Source: CAIWHR01 sp963726775
GTDB lineage: Bacteria; Pseudomonadota; Gammaproteobacteria; Burkholderiales; Casimicrobiaceae
DNA length: 64,000 bases
Direction: 5' to 3'
Assembly: GCA_963726775.1 (NCBI GenBank)
Contig: CAVSDL010000012.1
Coordinates: forward strand, 62,001 to 126,000
A program made the position numbers and the translations under genes. The notes beneath the pieces were generated by a model. The model had not been told where the DNA came from. It saw nothing but the letters and a program-made list of their open reading frames with translations, and did no database searches. Every line of letters starts with the position of its first letter. Positions within the stretch are counted from its first letter, which is position 1. Positions 53,545 through 62,417 of this stretch are shown here, piece by piece.

Positions 53545-54594
53545 ATGATCGCGCATTACGATCGTCTCGTCGAAACCGTGCAGGCAAACTGCCACATCAC
53601 CGATGCCCGGCACGCACGCGAGATGACGCTGTGCACGTACCTGCTCGAAATGCGGGAGTTCTATCGCTGGGAGAGAGGCGCGGCGCAGACGGCGCAACTG
53701 GCCCGCACCGACGTGGCGGAATGGCTATCCGGCCGGGAAGCATTGTGGTCTGCGGTCGAGGACGCCGAGTATCGACCGCTGTCGCTCGACGGCAACGACG
53801 TCGAGCCGTTCGACGTGGACACGATGAACCGCGTGCTGGTGCCGTGCAATCTCGTTTATGGCGCCGGCATCGGGCGCTTCGGCAAGCCGCAGTTCTTCGT
53901 TGGGGTCCTCGCGCGCGAGGAGTGGCGCGACGGCATCCGCATACTCGTGGCGCGGCGCGAGCATGCGCGGGACGTCGCGCCGGCGGCGGCCGCGTTTCGC
54001 GACGGCACGATCTACCTGCGGCTGGAATCCCTTCGCCGCGTGCTCTGGGAGAAAGCCGAAGCTTGGGGGATCAGGCGACCCGATGGCCCAATGATGGCCG
54101 CGCTCGCCGCTTACGATTTCGCGCGTGACGCCGAAGCCGCGCTCGAGCAAATGGCGACGGCCGAAAGCGAGGCGCTGATACTGCACGAAATGGGTGAATG
54201 CCGAGCGGGGTGCCTGCTTGGCGCGCAGTGGGAGGCAATGCTGTGTTCGTTCAGCGAACGCCGCGCCGAGTTGTTAGCCCGCGCGGCCCGGGATCATCTG
54301 GCCGACTGCCTCGTGACGCTGCCCGCGTTGCTCGAGCGCGATGCCGCGCCGTCATTGCATTTCTGGTTCGCGAACCTGGAAGGCATGCGTCGCCTACTGT
54401 TTCCCCGGATGATCAGCGCCTATGCGGCCTGGCGGGGCGGGGACCACGGCTGCGCCATCCGCGATGCGGCGGAAGCCGGCGTCGCGCATTGGCAGCGCCT
54501 GTGCATGCAGGTACTTGCGCTGCATGCGGGTGATGCCGCTGCCGCTCAGGCAGTCATCGCGGCGCTGGCGTCCGACGCGGGGAGCCGGCTCTAG
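53545..54594 (+). CDS. Sfum_1244-family protein
   Basis: 349 aa, soluble. MIAHYDRLVETVQANCHITD and MTLCTYLLEMREFYRWERG match my recollection of the Sfum_1244 family, proteins of unknown function found in sulfur-metabolising bacteria. Cysteines at 16 and 30 lie in these conserved parts. Last gene of the plus-strand cluster, followed by a strong hairpin. Confidence 0.7.
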   Translation: MIAHYDRLVETVQANCHITDARHAREMTLCTYLLEMREFYRWERGAAQTAQLARTDVAEWLSGREALWSAVEDAEYRPLSLDGNDVEPFDVDTMNRVLVPCNLVYGAGIGRFGKPQFFVGVLAREEWRDGIRILVARREHARDVAPAAAAFRDGTIYLRLESLRRVLWEKAEAWGIRRPDGPMMAALAAYDFARDAEAALEQMATAESEALILHEMGECRAGCLLGAQWEAMLCSFSERRAELLARAARDHLADCLVTLPALLERDAAPSLHFWFANLEGMRRLLFPRMISAYAAWRGGDHGCAIRDAAEAGVAHWQRLCMQVLALHAGDAAAAQAVIAALASDAGSRL

Positions 54595-54643
54595 CAGCTC
54601 CCGATAGGCGCGCCGAGCAAGCATCCCGTGACGGGCAAGAAGA

Positions 54644-54668
54644 CGGCGTGCACAAATCGTGCACGCCG
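54644..54668. terminator. Strong hairpin between convergent genes
   Basis: CGGCGTGCAC (54644-54653) and GTGCACGCCG (54659-54668) form a perfect 10-bp stem with a 5-nt loop (AAATC). It sits between the Sfum_1244-type gene and the convergent fadL-like gene, so it may end both transcripts. No T-run follows. Confidence 0.65.
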
Positions 54669-54718
54669 CCAGGCTACGAAATGATCCGGTGAGCGACTCG
54701 AACCTATCGCTCCCCGCT

Positions 54719-56056
54719 TCAGAACTTGCGCGTATAGGCGATGCCGAACAGGTATTCCTTCATCGCGATCGTCTCGGTGGTCGTCGGCGGGAGTCCGAAG
54801 CCGACGAACAGGCTCGGTCCCGTGACCGAATTGTTGGCCGCGTACATGAACGCGCCGGTAATCTCGGACACCTTGTCAATCCGGTAGGTCGCACCGGCCG
54901 AGTACTGGTCCTTGACGACGCCCGGCGCAAGGATGTTGAACGTGACGTCCTGCGGCCGGATCGGGTTGTCGCTGTGGTTGAAGCCGGCGCGGAGCGTCCA
55001 CTGGTCGTTCATCGCGTACTGGACGCCGATCTTCCACACGTCGATGTTCTGCCAGCCGAAGCCGGCGCCGTCGCTGGCACCCAGGCAGTAGTTGCGCTGT
55101 CCCGGACCCTGGGGCGGCGGCGGGCAATAGCCGATCACGTTGCTGGGGTTGCTCACCGACGGAATGTCGTTGTAGAAGATCCGCTCGTAATCGAGGGCGA
55201 TCAGCCACTGATTCGTCGGCCGCAGCGCCATGCCGACGGTAAAGCTCGACGGGATGTCGAAGCCGCCTTGCTGCGCGAAAAGCCCTTTGTACTGGTCGAA
55301 GTCGCCCATGCTGATCTTGCTCGAATAGGCGGCACCCACCGCGAACTGCTCGGTGAACTGGCCCATGTAGCCAACGCGCACGCCGAAGCCCCACGAGTCG
55401 CTGTAGCCGTTGTTGGTCACGTTGCCGGGACTGGACGAGAACCCCGGGTTGTCGAACGCCTGCAGGCCTTCGGCCCTGAAGCGCTGGTAGGCGACGAGCG
55501 GCGCGATGCCGATCGACTGGCCCTTGATGAACTGCCACGACGCGTAGGGCGCGATCACCAGTTGGGACAGGTCGACGCCGAGGTTTCCGCTGCCGCACAG
55601 CAGGTTGTACGGCGCGCCCTGTCCCTGGCGAAACTGGCCGCAGGCGCTCTGTACCGAAATCTGGCCGCCCGGATAGTTGGTATTCATGCCACCGTTGCCG
55701 TACACCGTGACGCCGAGGGCGAGATCGGGCGAATACTTCCAGTTGACGGCGAACTCCGGAATGAAAAAGTTGTTGCTGCCGCTGTCGACGTAGGCGTCGA
55801 TGTTTGCCGGACCCGAGCCCGTCCGCGATGCATTGCGGTCGGGCGAGAACCAGGAAATGCCGAGTTGCCACTGATTGTCGAGAAACGACATCGCGCCGGG
55901 ATTGACGGCGCCACCGAACGGCTCCTGCGCGACGGCGATGGCGGCGCCGCCCATGCCGATCGACTTCATGCCGTAGCCATCGGCGAAATAGCCGTCGGTC
56001 GCCTGCGCGGCGAGCGGCACCGCGGCGATGAATGCGAGAATCAGTCTTGATTTCAT
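54719..56056 (-). CDS. OmpP1/FadL-family outer membrane transporter
   Basis: 445 aa. Signal peptide MKSRLILAFIAAVPLAAQA, then TDGYFADGYGMKSIGMGGAA and the beta-barrel ending in an aromatic C-terminus (YLFGIAYTRKF). FadL-type barrels take up hydrophobic molecules. Its place downstream of tusA-dsrE2 suggests import of sulfur or hydrophobic sulfur compounds, which is inference. 63 bp after dsrE2. Confidence 0.88.
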   Translation of the reverse strand: MKSRLILAFIAAVPLAAQATDGYFADGYGMKSIGMGGAAIAVAQEPFGGAVNPGAMSFLDNQWQLGISWFSPDRNASRTGSGPANIDAYVDSGSNNFFIPEFAVNWKYSPDLALGVTVYGNGGMNTNYPGGQISVQSACGQFRQGQGAPYNLLCGSGNLGVDLSQLVIAPYASWQFIKGQSIGIAPLVAYQRFRAEGLQAFDNPGFSSSPGNVTNNGYSDSWGFGVRVGYMGQFTEQFAVGAAYSSKISMGDFDQYKGLFAQQGGFDIPSSFTVGMALRPTNQWLIALDYERIFYNDIPSVSNPSNVIGYCPPPPQGPGQRNYCLGASDGAGFGWQNIDVWKIGVQYAMNDQWTLRAGFNHSDNPIRPQDVTFNILAPGVVKDQYSAGATYRIDKVSEITGAFMYAANNSVTGPSLFVGFGLPPTTTETIAMKEYLFGIAYTRKF

Positions 56057-56119
56057 GTCAGCCCCCTACTCGAAGTGTTGTTCGGATCCCGGACGTCGTG
56101 CGATCGCCGGGCCTTGGTC

Positions 56120-56758
56120 TCAAATGAACAGGCTGACGTCGGCGTCCTTCGCCAAGGGCAGGAACGTGGCGGCGCCGACGTAGTCCTTGACTTCCGGAAT
56201 GAACTCCTCGCGCTTGTAACCGAAGAGGTCGACGGTCATCTGGCATCCGATCAGATTCACTCCGGCTTCGACACTGAGGCCGCGCAACGTGGCGATCTCG
56301 GCAACGCCGTTGTTCTTGATCGTCTTTTTCATCATCGTCGTCGCGAAGGCTTCGAAGCCGGGAATCACCGACTGCAGGGCATTCGGAATGTTCCAGCGGA
56401 TCGACTTGAACCACTCGGGCCCGAACGGCATCTTCATCGGCATCGCCGGATTGCCGAGCGGGCTCACCTGCAGGCCCGACAGATCCTTCTTGAGCAGCTC
56501 GAGCCCGTAGAAGGTGAAGAACACCGATACGTCCCAACCGAGCGCCGCCGCGGTTGACGCCAGGATGAACGGCGGATACGCCCAATCGAGGGTGCCCTTG
56601 GTCGCGATGATCGTCATAGCCGGCGTTTTCGCCGCCTTCAGCTCGGCGAGTTTCGCCTCGAGCCTTCGGTCGAGCAGGGCGTCGATGCGCTCGATGATCG
56701 CTCGGTCGAGCGCGCCGTCAGTCGCGAGAATGGTCATCCTTTCGGCTTGCGTTTCCAT
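56120..56758 (-). CDS. dsrE2: DsrE2, membrane-associated DsrE-like sulfurtransferase
   Basis: 212 aa. Contains a DsrE/F-type fold with two hydrophobic stretches (YPPFILASTAAALGWDVSVF and GLELL region) and a Cys in VNLIGCQMTVDLFGYKREEF, the DsrE2 signature. N-terminal coiled coil (RIDALLDRRLEAKLAELKAA). Works with TusA in delivering sulfur to the Dsr system. 48 bp after tusA. Confidence 0.92.
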   Translation of the reverse strand: METQAERMTILATDGALDRAIIERIDALLDRRLEAKLAELKAAKTPAMTIIATKGTLDWAYPPFILASTAAALGWDVSVFFTFYGLELLKKDLSGLQVSPLGNPAMPMKMPFGPEWFKSIRWNIPNALQSVIPGFEAFATTMMKKTIKNNGVAEIATLRGLSVEAGVNLIGCQMTVDLFGYKREEFIPEVKDYVGAATFLPLAKDADVSLFI

Positions 56759-56806
56759 GGAGAATCCTTTTCGTCACGCGGGATCGGGGCGGATGCGCAC
56801 GGCCGG

Positions 56807-57034
56807 CTACTTCTTCTTCAGATAGAAGACGTAGGTCTTGTTTTCTTCCGTCGAGGACAGGAGCGGGTTCCCGGTCTGATTGGCGAAGGCCTGCATGTCC
56901 TTGACCGAGCCTGGATCGGTCGCGACGACCTTCAGCACCTGGCCGGAGGCGAGATCGTTCAGGGATTTCTTCGTCTTCAGGATGGGCAGCGGGCAGGAGA
57001 GCCCGCGCGCGTCGAGTTCCTTGTCGAAATTCAC
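56807..57034 (-). CDS. tusA: TusA sulfur-carrier protein
   Basis: 75 aa. ELDARGLSCPLPILKTKKSL carries the conserved Cys in CPLP. It takes up persulfide sulfur and hands it to DsrE2/DsrEFH. The associated rhodanese gene usual in rhd-tusA-dsrE2 clusters is not present here. First gene of tusA-dsrE2-fadL. Confidence 0.95.
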   Translation of the reverse strand: MNFDKELDARGLSCPLPILKTKKSLNDLASGQVLKVVATDPGSVKDMQAFANQTGNPLLSSTEENKTYVFYLKKK

Positions 57035-57325
57035 GATCTGATCTCCAGGGCTCGGGTAAGCCAGGCTGCGGTGGGCATCCGCCGGTTGGACGCTGCAGCG
57101 GGCGTCCGGTTCGGTCGTTCCAAGCGATGACGGGCCGAACGGCAGCGGCCCGACGCCCGGCGTGGGATGGCAGCATTAAGCGTGCTTTCGCGGACGGGAG
57201 TCTATAGCCGGGTTGGGTAATACCCCCACTACCCGGATGGAGTGCAGGGATCCCCGACAGGGCGCAGACGAGACGGTATTGCGGCGTCGGGTGCAGCTTT
57301 CGTTTGCCGGGAGGTGGCGCCCCTT
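57035..57325. promoter_or_regulatory. tusA upstream region with soe-like promoter elements
   Basis: On the minus strand CCATCCGGGTAG (57240-57229), TTACCCAACCCGG (57220-57208) and TATAGAC (57206-57200) follow each other. CCATCCGG is 26 bp from TATAGAC (25 bp before soeA) and CCCAACCCGGC lies just before it (CCCATCCCGGT at soe). GGGTA-A-TACCC (57216-57226) is a small palindrome. The rest of this 291-bp region shows no gene. Confidence 0.5.
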
Positions 57326-58315
57326 TCAAGCGCGCGACACCGGGTCGGGCGACCCGCGCGGCAGCCGCCGCGTTGCTGCGCCGATCCCGTCCAGTGCAAA
57401 CCCGAGCGGCGGCTTTTGCAGCACCGCCTGCGCCTTCTCGAGAATGAAATAACGGAGCGCTTCGGCAGCCGGCGACAGCAGGCGCGCCCGCATGTTGACG
57501 ATGTGCCAGCGGCGCAGCAACGGCAGTCCTTCGACTTCGAGTATCCGGATGAGTCCCGCACTGAGCTCGAGACCCATGGTGTGCATCGACAGGAAGCTCA
57601 CGCCCATGTCGGCCATCACGGCCTGCTTGATCGTTTCGTTGCTTGACATCTCCACCAGCATCGCGGGATAGATCCGCCGCTCCTTGAGGAAGATTTCCAT
57701 CGACGCGCGAGTGCCTGACCCGGGCTCACGCACCAGAAATACTTCGTTGCCGAGCGCCGCGGGGGGCACCTGCGACAGCCGCGCCAGCGGATGGTCGGAC
57801 GCGGCGATCATCACGAGCGGATTAACGGCGAACGGCTCGGCGCGGGTGTCGAGTTCGCGCGGCGGCGTACCCATGATGGCGAGGTCCACCTCGTTCGCCT
57901 GAAGCTGCGCGACCAACGCCTGCCGGTTGCCCACCTCCAGTCGCAATTCGATTGCCGGGTGCTCGCGCCGGAATTCGGCGAGCAATCGCGGCACGAAGTA
58001 CTTCGTGGTGCTGACGATCCCGATCGTGAGCCTTCCGCTTTCGACACCCTTCATGCGCGCCATCGTGTCGGCAGCGTCCTTGAGCGCGGCCAGCATTCGC
58101 CGCGCATGCACGAGGAAGTACTCGCCCGGCGTGGTCAGCGTGATCTTGCGGCCGCCGCGGTCAAACAGCGGCAATCCCACAACGATTTCCAACTCCTTGA
58201 TTTGCATGGAGATGGCCGGTTGCGTCAGATGCAGCTCCTCCGCCGCACGGGCGAAGCTCAAATGGCGCGCCGCGCAGGTGAAGACCTGAAGTTGGCGAAT
58301 AGTGAGGCTACGCAT
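57326..58315 (-). CDS. cbbR: CbbR, LysR-type regulator of the Calvin cycle
   Basis: 329 aa. The N-terminal winged helix (TIRQLQVFTCAARHLSFARA, LHLTQPAISMQIKELEIVVG) and the LysR substrate-binding domain are complete. Divergent from cbbL with a 100-bp gap, the classic cbbR-cbb layout. Confidence 0.93.
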   Translation of the reverse strand: MRSLTIRQLQVFTCAARHLSFARAAEELHLTQPAISMQIKELEIVVGLPLFDRGGRKITLTTPGEYFLVHARRMLAALKDAADTMARMKGVESGRLTIGIVSTTKYFVPRLLAEFRREHPAIELRLEVGNRQALVAQLQANEVDLAIMGTPPRELDTRAEPFAVNPLVMIAASDHPLARLSQVPPAALGNEVFLVREPGSGTRASMEIFLKERRIYPAMLVEMSSNETIKQAVMADMGVSFLSMHTMGLELSAGLIRILEVEGLPLLRRWHIVNMRARLLSPAAEALRYFILEKAQAVLQKPPLGFALDGIGAATRRLPRGSPDPVSRA

Positions 58316-58325
58316 AAGTAAATTG

Positions 58326-58352
58326 TTATTATAAAAGTAATAATTATTGACT
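58326..58352 (+). promoter_or_regulatory. CbbR operator and cbb promoter region
   Basis: AT-rich in a GC-rich genome. TTATTA (58326-58331) and TAATAA (58338-58343) form a perfect inverted repeat, fitting LysR-type T-N11-A sites and the TNA-N7-TNA pattern of CbbR sites. TTGACT (58347-58352) is a good -35; a clear -10 at the right spacing is missing. The repeat lies between cbbR and cbbL. Confidence 0.6.
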
Positions 58353-58415
58353 TTACCTGATGTAATTCGCTTCGTACAGTGTGTTCATGCCCCCGTGCGG
58401 GCTGGGAGAGCATCA

Positions 58416-59900
58416 GTGAACGCACCGACCGACCGCGCCATTCTCGACGCCAAGACGCGCTACACCGCAGGCGTGCTGAAGTACCGCCAGATGGGTTACT
58501 GGCAGCCGGACTACGAGCCGAAGGAAACGGATGTCATCTGCCTGTTCCGGATCACGCCGCAGGAGGGTGTCGATGCCGAGGAGGCGGCCGCCGCCGTCGC
58601 GGGTGAATCGTCCACCGCCACGTGGACGGTCGTGTGGACCGATCTGCTGACCGCCTGCGACAGCTACCGGGCCAAGGCTTACCGCGTCGATCTCGTGCCC
58701 AACACGGGGCCGGGCACGAACACCGAACAGCAGTACTTTGCGTACGTGGCCTACGACATCATCCTGTTCGAGGAAGGGTCGATCGCCAATCTGACCGCGT
58801 CGCTGATCGGCAACGTGTTCAGCTTCAAGCCGTTGAAGGCCGCGCGGCTGGAAGACATCCGCATTCCGGTGGCCTACGCGAAAACGTTCAAGGGGCCGCC
58901 GACGGGAATCATCGTCGAGCGCGAGCGCCTCGACAAATTCGGCCGGCCGCTTCTTGGCGCCACGATGAAGCCGAAGCTCGGCCTGTCCGGTCGCAACTAC
59001 GGTCGCGTCGTCTACGAAGGGCTCACCGGCGGGCTCGACTTCACGAAGGACGACGAGAACATCAACTCGCAGCCCTTCATGCACTGGCGCGACCGCTTCC
59101 TGTTCTGCATGGAAGCCGTCAATCGTGCGCAGGCCGCGAGCGGCGAGCAGAAGGGGCACTACCTCAACATCACCGCCGCAACGATGGAGGACATGTACGA
59201 GCGTGCGGAGCTCGCGAAGGAGCTGGGTTCCTGCGTCGTCATGATCGATCTCGTCGTCGGCTGGACGGCGATCCAGTCGATCTCGAACTGGGCCCGCCGC
59301 AACGACATGATCCTGCACATGCACCGCGCCGGCCACGGCACCTACACGCGGCAGAAGAACCACGGCGTCTCGTTCCGCGTCATCGCGAAATGGCTGCGCC
59401 TCGCCGGCGTCGATCATCTGCATGCCGGTACCGCGGTCGGCAAGCTCGAAGGCGACCCGAAGACGGTGCAGGGGTTCTACCACGTGTGCCGCGACGCCTA
59501 CACACGGAAAGACCTCGAACGAGGCCTCTTCTTCGATCAGGACTGGGCGGACCTGCGCCGCGTGATGCCGGTTGCGTCGGGCGGCATCCACGCCGGGCAG
59601 ATGCATCAGCTGCTGACGCTGTTCGGCGACGACGTCGTGTTGCAGTTCGGTGGCGGCACGATCGGGCACCCGGCCGGCATCCAGGCCGGGGCGATCGCCA
59701 ACCGCGTCGCGCTGGAGACGATGGTCAAGGCGCGCAACGAAGGACGCGACATCGCCAACGACGGCCCGCAGATTCTCGCCGCCGCCGCCAAGTGGTGCGT
59801 GCCGCTCCGCCAGGCGCTCGATACGTGGAAGGACGTCACCTTCAACTACGCGTCCACCGACACCCCCGATTTCGTCCCGACGCCAACGGCCTCGGTCTAG
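58416..59900 (+). CDS. cbbL: RuBisCO large subunit, form I (red type)
   Basis: 494 aa. Carbamylated Lys in GGLDFTKDDENINSQPF and catalytic Lys in ATMKPKLGLSGRNYGR; loop and C-terminal motifs HRAGHGTYTRQKNHG and FGGGTIGHPAGIQ are present. The N-terminal extension MNAPTDRAILDAKTRY and the linked cbbX place it in form IC. The GTG start at 58416 has GGAG 8 nt upstream; the frame continues to 58347 without support. Confidence 0.96.
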   Translation: MNAPTDRAILDAKTRYTAGVLKYRQMGYWQPDYEPKETDVICLFRITPQEGVDAEEAAAAVAGESSTATWTVVWTDLLTACDSYRAKAYRVDLVPNTGPGTNTEQQYFAYVAYDIILFEEGSIANLTASLIGNVFSFKPLKAARLEDIRIPVAYAKTFKGPPTGIIVERERLDKFGRPLLGATMKPKLGLSGRNYGRVVYEGLTGGLDFTKDDENINSQPFMHWRDRFLFCMEAVNRAQAASGEQKGHYLNITAATMEDMYERAELAKELGSCVVMIDLVVGWTAIQSISNWARRNDMILHMHRAGHGTYTRQKNHGVSFRVIAKWLRLAGVDHLHAGTAVGKLEGDPKTVQGFYHVCRDAYTRKDLERGLFFDQDWADLRRVMPVASGGIHAGQMHQLLTLFGDDVVLQFGGGTIGHPAGIQAGAIANRVALETMVKARNEGRDIANDGPQILAAAAKWCVPLRQALDTWKDVTFNYASTDTPDFVPTPTASV

Positions 59901-59912
59901 AGGAGCCTCGCC

Positions 59913-60329
59913 ATGCGCATCACCCAAGGCACGTTTTCCTTTCTGCCCGACCTGACCGACGCCGAGATCAAGGCCCAGATCCAGTACGCGATCGACCAGG
60001 GCTGGGCCTGTGCCGTCGAGTACACCGACGACCCGCATCCGCGCAACACCTACTGGGAAATGCACGGGCCGCCGATGTTCGGTCTCAAGGATGCCGCAGG
60101 TGTGATGATGGAGCTCGAAGCCTGCCGCAAGGCGTTCCCGAGCCACTACATCAAGGTCAACGCATTCGACTCCACCCGCGGGATCGAGTCGGTGCGCCTG
60201 TCGTTCATCGTCAACCGGCCTCAAGAGGAGCCTGGCTTTGCGCTGGTACGGCAGGAGGCGCAGGGGCGCATTGTTCGTTACACGACGACGGGCTACGCGA
60301 CCATGCGTCCTGTCGGGAAGCGGTATTGA
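59913..60329 (+). CDS. cbbS: RuBisCO small subunit, form I (red type)
   Basis: 138 aa. MRITQGTFSFLPDLTDAEI and WACAVEYTDDPHPRNTYWEM are typical of red-type small subunits, which have the long C-terminal hairpin seen here (RIVRYTTTGYATMRPVGKRY). AGGAG precedes the ATG; 12 bp after cbbL. Confidence 0.96.
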   Translation: MRITQGTFSFLPDLTDAEIKAQIQYAIDQGWACAVEYTDDPHPRNTYWEMHGPPMFGLKDAAGVMMELEACRKAFPSHYIKVNAFDSTRGIESVRLSFIVNRPQEEPGFALVRQEAQGRIVRYTTTGYATMRPVGKRY

Positions 60330-60352
60330 GCGCGCCGGGCGAGCGACAGCCC

Positions 60353-61309
60353 ATGACGACCCACACTGCGCCGCCGGCCCCGCAAAGATCCGTATCGAAA
60401 GACGGGGCGACCGGGATCGACCTCTATTCGCTGTGCGCCGATGCCGGTGTCTTCGAGCTGCTCGACGGTCTTGATCGCGAGCTGATCGGCCTCGCGCCGG
60501 TGAAGACCCGCATTCGCGAGATCGCCGCATTGCTCGCAGTCGACCGCGCCCGCAGCGCGCTCGGTCTGGCCGCGCAACCGCCGTCGCTGCACATGTGCTT
60601 CACCGGTAACCCCGGCACCGGCAAGACGACGGTGGCGCTGCGCATGGCCGCGATCCTGCACCAGTTGGGCTACGTCCGCAAAGGACACCTCGTGGCCGTC
60701 ACCCGCGACGACCTGGTCGGCCAGTACATCGGCCATACGGCCCCCAAGACGCGCGAGGTGCTGAAGCGGGCGATGGGCGGCGTCCTCTTCATCGATGAGG
60801 CGTACTACCTCTACCGGCCGGAAAACGAGCGCGATTACGGGCAGGAAGCGATCGAGATCCTGCTGCAGGTCATGGAGAACCAGCGTGACGATCTGGTGGT
60901 GATCCTCGCCGGCTACAAGGACCGGATGGACACTTTTTTCGCCAGCAACCCCGGGATGTCCTCGCGCATCGCGCATCACATCGATTTTCCCGACTACTCG
61001 GCGGACGAGCTGCTGGCCATTGCAGGGCTGATGATCGAGCAGATCAATTATCGCCTTGCGCCGGACGCCGAAGCCGCGCTTCGCGAATACATCGTCCGCC
61101 GCATGATGCGCCCGAACTTTGCCAATGCCCGGTCGATCCGCAACGCGCTCGACCGGGCTCGCCTGCGTCAGGCCAGTCGCCTGTTCGCGGGCCCGGCAAC
61201 CCATGTGTCGCGGGAGGCGCTGCAAACGATTGCCGCCGCAGACATCCGGCAAAGCCGGGTGTTCACCGAAGCCTTGTCCGAAAGCAACGCCGGCGATTCG
61301 CCGCCCTGA
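60353..61309 (+). CDS. cbbX: CbbX, red-type RuBisCO activase
   Basis: 318 aa AAA+ protein. Walker A GNPGTGKTTVALRMAAIL, Walker B GGVLFIDEAYYLYRP, Arg-finger region SSRIAHHIDFPDYS. Removes inhibitory sugar phosphates from the RuBisCO active site by pulling the large-subunit C-terminus. Found only with red-type form I RuBisCO. Confidence 0.96.
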   Translation: MTTHTAPPAPQRSVSKDGATGIDLYSLCADAGVFELLDGLDRELIGLAPVKTRIREIAALLAVDRARSALGLAAQPPSLHMCFTGNPGTGKTTVALRMAAILHQLGYVRKGHLVAVTRDDLVGQYIGHTAPKTREVLKRAMGGVLFIDEAYYLYRPENERDYGQEAIEILLQVMENQRDDLVVILAGYKDRMDTFFASNPGMSSRIAHHIDFPDYSADELLAIAGLMIEQINYRLAPDAEAALREYIVRRMMRPNFANARSIRNALDRARLRQASRLFAGPATHVSREALQTIAAADIRQSRVFTEALSESNAGDSPP

Positions 61310-61330
61310 CCGCATCGCAGGAGGACGAAC

Positions 61331-62407
61331 ATGCACTACGGCAGAACCACGTTCAGCAAGTTCATCATCGAGGAACAGCGGCGGATGGCCGAGCCGGACA
61401 CGCAATTGACGGCCCTGCTGAACGATATCCAGACGGCTTGCAAGCACATCGCGGCGGCGGTGTCTCGGGGCGCCCTGCAGTCGGTGACGGGCAGCGAGGC
61501 GGCGATCAACGTTCATGGCGAAATGCAAAAGGCGCTCGACGTGATCTCCAACGACATCATGTTGCGCAACTGCGAATGGGGCGGTCAGCTCTGCGGCATG
61601 GCGTCCGAAGAAATGGAAACACCGTACTCGATACCGGCGCAATATCCACGGGGACGTTACCTGCTGCTCTTCGACCCCCTCGACGGCTCGTCGAACCTCG
61701 ATGTCGACGTCACCGTGGGAACGATCTTCTCGGTTCTCCGCGCGCCGCAAGACGTCAGCGAGCCCGGGCCCGAGGAATTTCTCCAGCCCGGCACGCGACA
61801 GGTCTGCGCCGGCTATGCGCTGTACGGACCGTCGGCGATGCTGGTGGTGACGATGGGACGGGGTGTGCACGGCTTCACGTTGGACCGGGAGATCGGCGCG
61901 TTCACGCTGACCCATCCTTCGATGCGCATTCCGGAGGAGGCGCTCGAATTCGCGATCAACACGTCGAACGCGAGGTTCTGGGAACCTCCGGTTCAACGCT
62001 ATGTGGATGAATGCGTGAAAGGCAGCAGCGGTCCCCGCGGTTCCGATTTCAACATGCGCTGGATTGCGTCACTGGTGGCCGAGGTCCATCGCATTCTCGT
62101 GCGCGGCGGCCTGTTCATGTACCCGAAGGACACCAGGGACCCGAGCAGGGCAGGGCGCCTGCGGCTCCTCTACGAAGCCAATCCGATCGCGCTGTTGATC
62201 GAACAGGCGAATGGTCGCGCGAGCACCGGGCGCGGCCGGCTGCTCGAGGTCATGCCGAACGACCTGCACCAGCGCATCCCGGTCATCCTGGGGTCGAAGA
62301 ACGAAGTCGAACGCATCGAACGCTATTACCGCGAGCACGATGCCGGCGAGGATCGCGAATTCGAATCGCCGCTGTTCAACATGCGCTCGCTGTTTCGCGC
62401 CGCCTGA
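61331..62407 (+). CDS. cbbF: Class I fructose-1,6-bisphosphatase
   Basis: 358 aa. The metal-binding motif FDPLDGSSNLDVDVTVG is complete, with CEWGGQLCGMASEEMETPY and the C-terminal LYEANPIALLIEQANGRAS. Hydrolyses fructose bisphosphate (and probably sedoheptulose bisphosphate) in the Calvin cycle. AGGAGGA precedes the ATG; 21 bp after cbbX. Confidence 0.95.
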   Translation: MHYGRTTFSKFIIEEQRRMAEPDTQLTALLNDIQTACKHIAAAVSRGALQSVTGSEAAINVHGEMQKALDVISNDIMLRNCEWGGQLCGMASEEMETPYSIPAQYPRGRYLLLFDPLDGSSNLDVDVTVGTIFSVLRAPQDVSEPGPEEFLQPGTRQVCAGYALYGPSAMLVVTMGRGVHGFTLDREIGAFTLTHPSMRIPEEALEFAINTSNARFWEPPVQRYVDECVKGSSGPRGSDFNMRWIASLVAEVHRILVRGGLFMYPKDTRDPSRAGRLRLLYEANPIALLIEQANGRASTGRGRLLEVMPNDLHQRIPVILGSKNEVERIERYYREHDAGEDREFESPLFNMRSLFRAA

Positions 62408-62417
62408 AGGGGCTGTC

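Noticed and set aside
58413..60530. 705-codon minus-strand open frame across cbbL/cbbS
   Set aside because: Antisense shadow of RuBisCO genes with no recognisable motif.
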